DNA of 50,414 nucleotides from Vagococcus bubulae (GTDB taxonomy: Bacteria > Bacillota > Bacilli > Lactobacillales > Vagococcaceae). The stretch is from positions 1 to 50,414 of the forward strand of contig NZ_NGJT01000017.1 of NCBI RefSeq assembly GCF_003950315.1, in the 5' to 3' direction. This document shows, piece after piece, positions 50,385 through 50,414 of this stretch (positions are counted from its first letter, which is position 1; each line of letters opens with the position of its first letter). Position numbers and translations under genes: made by a program. Under the pieces are notes generated by a model that saw only the letters and a list, made by a program, of their open reading frames with translations, was not told where the DNA came from and ran no database searches.

Positions 50385-50414
50385 ATGTATAAAGATTATA
50401 ACATGAACCAAGTC
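50385..50414 (+). CDS. Transposase, IS1182 family (first ten codons)
   Basis: ATG preceded by AAAAAGGAG. The ten visible codons read MYKDYNMNQV, which fits the N terminus of IS1182-type transposases. The rest lies outside the window. Confidence 0.7.
   Translation, partial: MYKDYNMNQV

Larger units (their letters stand above)
50247..50414 (+). mobile_element. 5' end of an IS1182-like insertion sequence (rightward copy)
   Basis: The element starts GAGGCTGACCCAAAAGTCTA, shared with the minus strand of the left window end. A hairpin, a promoter-like region and a second inverted repeat around the transposase binding site follow. The transposase opens with MYKDYNMNQV, a start typical of IS1182-family transposases. 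The element runs off the window. Confidence 0.78.

Noticed and set aside
1-50414. CRISPR arrays, tRNA or rRNA genes, prophage modules
   Set aside because: No spaced repeats, no cloverleaf-like or rRNA segments, no phage structural genes; the holin-family protein at 47910 is a YvlD-type protein, not a phage holin.

Overview
The window is AT-rich DNA from a low-GC Gram-positive bacterium. The gene content (rbs operon in rbsR-K-D-U order, lactic-acid-bacterium-type folate cluster, WxL/LPXTG surface proteins, a ppdK-ccpN-ppsR cluster, yvlB-C-D) points to Lactobacillales, most likely Enterococcaceae and perhaps Vagococcus-like. The genus is an inference. Each end of the window carries the 5' end of a related IS1182-like insertion sequence. 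The two copies point outward, so the whole ~50 kb lies between inverted, non-identical IS copies. No rRNA, tRNA or CRISPR array was seen.

Region 1 (about 130-5,800) is accessory and partly decaying. It holds an ACT-domain protein, a small membrane protein, a MerR/carboxymuconolactone-decarboxylase pair with a textbook MerR promoter, a LytTR-DUF3021 operon, a DUF3977 protein, a HEAT-like protein, and at least two broken genes: an ASCH-like fragment with a frameshift, and a GyrI-like protein with an internal TGA. Region 2 (5,820-9,690) is a surface-protein operon: a beta-helix-like secreted protein, a membrane-anchored protein, a WxL-family protein and an LPxTG tail lacking a signal peptide.

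Region 3 (10,060-22,580) holds the ribose operon with a 31-bp palindromic operator, a GNAT acetyltransferase, an AraC regulator with a C-terminal ligand-binding-like domain and a strong internal start site, the MoxR-DUF58-transglutaminase operon, a threonine aldolase, and an ECF S-component paired with a WYL regulator. Region 4 (22,590-31,750) holds the folate operon folB-K-E-(rdgB/folQ-like)-folP, a class-A-lactamase-like serine hydrolase, a DDAH-type amidinohydrolase, a persulfide-response operon (rhodanese, CoA-disulfide reductase-rhodanese, CstR-like repressor), an NrtR-like Nudix regulator and an alpha/beta hydrolase.

Region 5 (31,790-50,100) holds ppdK-ccpN-ppsR (gluconeogenic PEP synthesis with its transcriptional and post-translational regulators), a YitT protein, khpA and rpsP, an ABC exporter-like cluster with two permeases, a potassium-channel-like protein, a DUF6020 membrane protein, a 1,413-residue tandem CoA-dehydratase-activase protein, and yvlB-C-D envelope-stress-type genes. 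Most coding regions are intact and tightly packed. Terminator hairpins separate most transcription units. The most interesting points are the read-through-protected IS leader, the internal start in the AraC gene, the folQ candidate, the CcpN-like site in the ppdK promoter, the tandem activase cysteine geometry, and the truncated LPxTG gene.
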